Below are positions 5,349-6,633 of a DNA stretch of 6,633 bases, one piece after another (position 1 is the stretch's first letter; every line of letters begins with the position of its first letter). Source of the stretch: Nanobdellati archaeon (GTDB taxonomy: Archaea > EX4484-52 > JAADEF01). Made by a program: the position numbers and the translations under genes. The DNA lies in contig WAOB01000129.1 in assembly GCA_015521505.1 (NCBI GenBank), positions 1-6,633 of the forward strand, in the 5' to 3' direction. Below the pieces are notes generated by a model, which searched no databases, was not told where the DNA came from, and saw only the letters and a list, made by a program, of their open reading frames with translations.

Positions 5349-6122
5349 ATGAAAACAAAATTATCTGCAATAATACCCGCAGCAGGTAAAGGAACTAGGT
5401 TAAGACCTTTAACAGATTATCTACCAAAGGAACTACTTATTCTAAAAGACAAGCCTCTTTTAGGATATATACTCGATACTCTGTCGTTTTGTGGAATAGA
5501 AGACGTGTGTATTGTAGTAGGACATAAAAAAGGAGAAATAATTGATTATGTCAAAGATGGAGGAGACTTTAACTTAGATGTGTGCTATGTATATCAAAGA
5601 GAACCTTTGGGATTAGGTCATGCCATACTTCAGGGTGAGAAGTACATAAAAAACGACTATTTCCTCGTGTTCTTAGGAGACACCATTATAAAGCCTATCG
5701 AAAATGTTAAAGAGATGATTAATAAGTTCAATGAGAATGGTGCTGATGGTTATATAATGGTAGAAGAAGTAGAAAACCCTGAAAGATTTGGAGTGGTTAA
5801 ATTCAATAATGATATGGTTATAGAAGATGTGTATGAGAAGCCTACTGATGAAAAAATAAAAGAAAGGTTTAAAGTTAATGGAAAATTTTATGCAATTGTG
5901 GGAGTGTACATATTTCACAAGAGTATTTTTAATTATCTAAAGATAACACCACCCGGTAAAAACAATGAAATACAGTTAACTGATGCCATAAAGTTGGCAT
6001 TGGAAAATGGGAAAAGATTTTATGCTTTCGAGCATAAAGGAATAAGATTTGATATAGGAACAAAAGAATCCTATATAGATGCGCAAATAAAGATTCTAAA
6101 TGCAGGTGAAAGAAATGAGTGA
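5349..6122 (+). CDS. galU: GalU-like UTP-glucose-1-phosphate uridylyltransferase (sugar nucleotidyltransferase)
   Basis: This is a single-domain sugar-1-phosphate nucleotidyltransferase of 257 aa, expected to form an NDP-sugar from NTP and sugar-1-phosphate in the cytoplasm. Its active site looks complete: PAAGKGTRLRPLT at 10-22, LPKE with K27, EPLGLGHAI at 85-93, LGD with the metal-binding D111, EKP at 163-165, NNEIQLTDAI at 205-214, and FDIG with the second metal-binding D235. PKE, GLGHAI and EIQLTDAI are closer to GalU (UDP-glucose) than to RmlA (dTDP-glucose), although archaeal members are often promiscuous over sugar and nucleotide. There is no beta-helix extension. The ATG at 5349 is preceded by no Shine-Dalgarno site but lies about 27 nt after the TATA box. 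It diverges from the GlmU-like gene, whose own nucleotidyltransferase site appears broken, and overlaps the FKBP gene by 8 bp. Confidence 0.88.
   Translation: MKTKLSAIIPAAGKGTRLRPLTDYLPKELLILKDKPLLGYILDTLSFCGIEDVCIVVGHKKGEIIDYVKDGGDFNLDVCYVYQREPLGLGHAILQGEKYIKNDYFLVFLGDTIIKPIENVKEMINKFNENGADGYIMVEEVENPERFGVVKFNNDMVIEDVYEKPTDEKIKERFKVNGKFYAIVGVYIFHKSIFNYLKITPPGKNNEIQLTDAIKLALENGKRFYAFEHKGIRFDIGTKESYIDAQIKILNAGERNE
6104..6109 (+). promoter_or_regulatory. Shine-Dalgarno site of the FKBP gene
   Basis: AGGTGA lies within the last codons of the GalU-like gene and 5 nt before the ATG at 6115. It fixes the downstream start and supports translation from a shared mRNA. Confidence 0.7.
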
Positions 6123-6633
6123 AAAAGTTAAAAAAGGAGATATGGTAGAGATAGTTTATGAAGGATATATCCTAAATAATATGGATCTGTTTGATACAAA
6201 CATAAAGGAAGTTGCAGAAAGGCATGGTAAATATAGTGAAAAGATAAATTTTGAGCCAATAAGTATAATCATAGGTGAAGGAATGGTAATCAAAGGATTG
6301 GATAAGGCATTAGAAAATAAAGAAATTGGTAAAGAATATGAAATTATAATACCTCCAGAAGAAGGATTTGGGAAATATAATCCATCAAAAATAAAAGTAG
6401 TTTCATTATCATTATTTAAAAAAGAGAAAATCAATCCCTATCCAGGAATGGTAATAACCTTTTCTGATGGATCGAAAGGTAAAGTGTTAAGTATATCCTC
6501 TGGTAGAGTAAAAATAGATTTTAATCATGAACTAGCAGGTAAAGATCTTCTATACAAGTTCAGAATTATTAGGAAGATAGTTGATATGAAAGAAAAAATC
6601 AGAGAATTAATAAAGTATTTTACAGGTATAAAA
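6115..6633 (+). CDS. FKBP-type (SlyD-like) peptidyl-prolyl cis-trans isomerase, 3' end beyond window
   Basis: This cytoplasmic prolyl isomerase and folding helper is open through the right edge (173 codons seen, no stop). Its N-terminal FKBP half includes VYEG at 14-17, FDTN with D27, GEGMVIKGLDKAL at 54-66, and IPPEEGFGKYNP at 79-90. An insert-in-flap segment follows (about 90-145) with PGMV at 110-113, SSGRVKIDFNHELAGK at 128-143, and then the returning FKBP strand. The FNHxLAGK signature and the FDTN-EVA insert are typical of the long archaeal FKBPs related to M. jannaschii MJ0825, which is about 230 aa with an extra C-terminal domain, so perhaps 50-60 residues are missing. FKBP12's central Trp is Leu62 here, as in SlyD. 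No metal-binding His-rich tail is visible in this part. The gene overlaps the GalU-like stop by 8 bp. The operon partner gives no clear functional link; housekeeping chaperone work is the safe reading. Confidence 0.92.
   Translation, partial: MSEKVKKGDMVEIVYEGYILNNMDLFDTNIKEVAERHGKYSEKINFEPISIIIGEGMVIKGLDKALENKEIGKEYEIIIPPEEGFGKYNPSKIKVVSLSLFKKEKINPYPGMVITFSDGSKGKVLSISSGRVKIDFNHELAGKDLLYKFRIIRKIVDMKEKIRELIKYFTGIK

Overview
This AT-rich window (about one third G+C by eye) looks archaeal. It encodes Taw1, the archaeal/eukaryotic wyosine tRNA enzyme, a long archaeal-type FKBP prolyl isomerase, and a GlmU-like protein with the archaeal acetyltransferase active-site pattern. Its Shine-Dalgarno sequences are of the GAGGTG/AGGTGA type. 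First genes start about 27 nt from a TATA box, as expected for leaderless archaeal transcripts. The very tight packing (4-8 bp overlaps within operons, an 11 bp overlap between convergent operons, about 53 bp divergent spacers) and the domain fusion would suit a small-genome archaeon such as a DPANN member. That placement is inference.

Layout. Positions 1-418 hold no convincing gene: a pyrimidine-rich low-complexity tract, an ACTCC/GGAGT pentamer array that can fold into a 14 bp hairpin, and unremarkable AT-rich sequence. Next come taw1 (minus, 419-1492); a divergent cysteine desulfurase sufS (plus, 1547-2776) overlapped by a SufU/IscU-like Fe-S scaffold (2773-3435) whose C-terminal 95 residues read as DUF424; a convergent minus-strand operon made of a GlmU-like protein (4084-5295) followed by a HAD phosphatase (3425-4078); and a divergent plus-strand operon of a GalU-like nucleotidyltransferase (5349-6122) and an FKBP prolyl isomerase (6115 to past the window edge).

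How the genes fit together. SufS and the scaffold form a minimal sulfur-mobilisation/Fe-S assembly pair. Facing them across one central TATA-like box is Taw1, an enzyme carrying two 4Fe-4S clusters, so Fe-S maker and Fe-S user appear to share a promoter region. The second divergent pair has the same geometry. It couples a GlmU-like protein whose acetyltransferase residues are intact but whose nucleotidyltransferase site has lost key residues to a separate nucleotidyltransferase with an intact site, suggesting a division of labour in UDP-sugar synthesis.

The points most worth following up are the SufU-DUF424 fusion, the apparently disabled GlmU N-terminal site beside an intact nucleotidyltransferase, and the two matched bidirectional single-TATA promoters.
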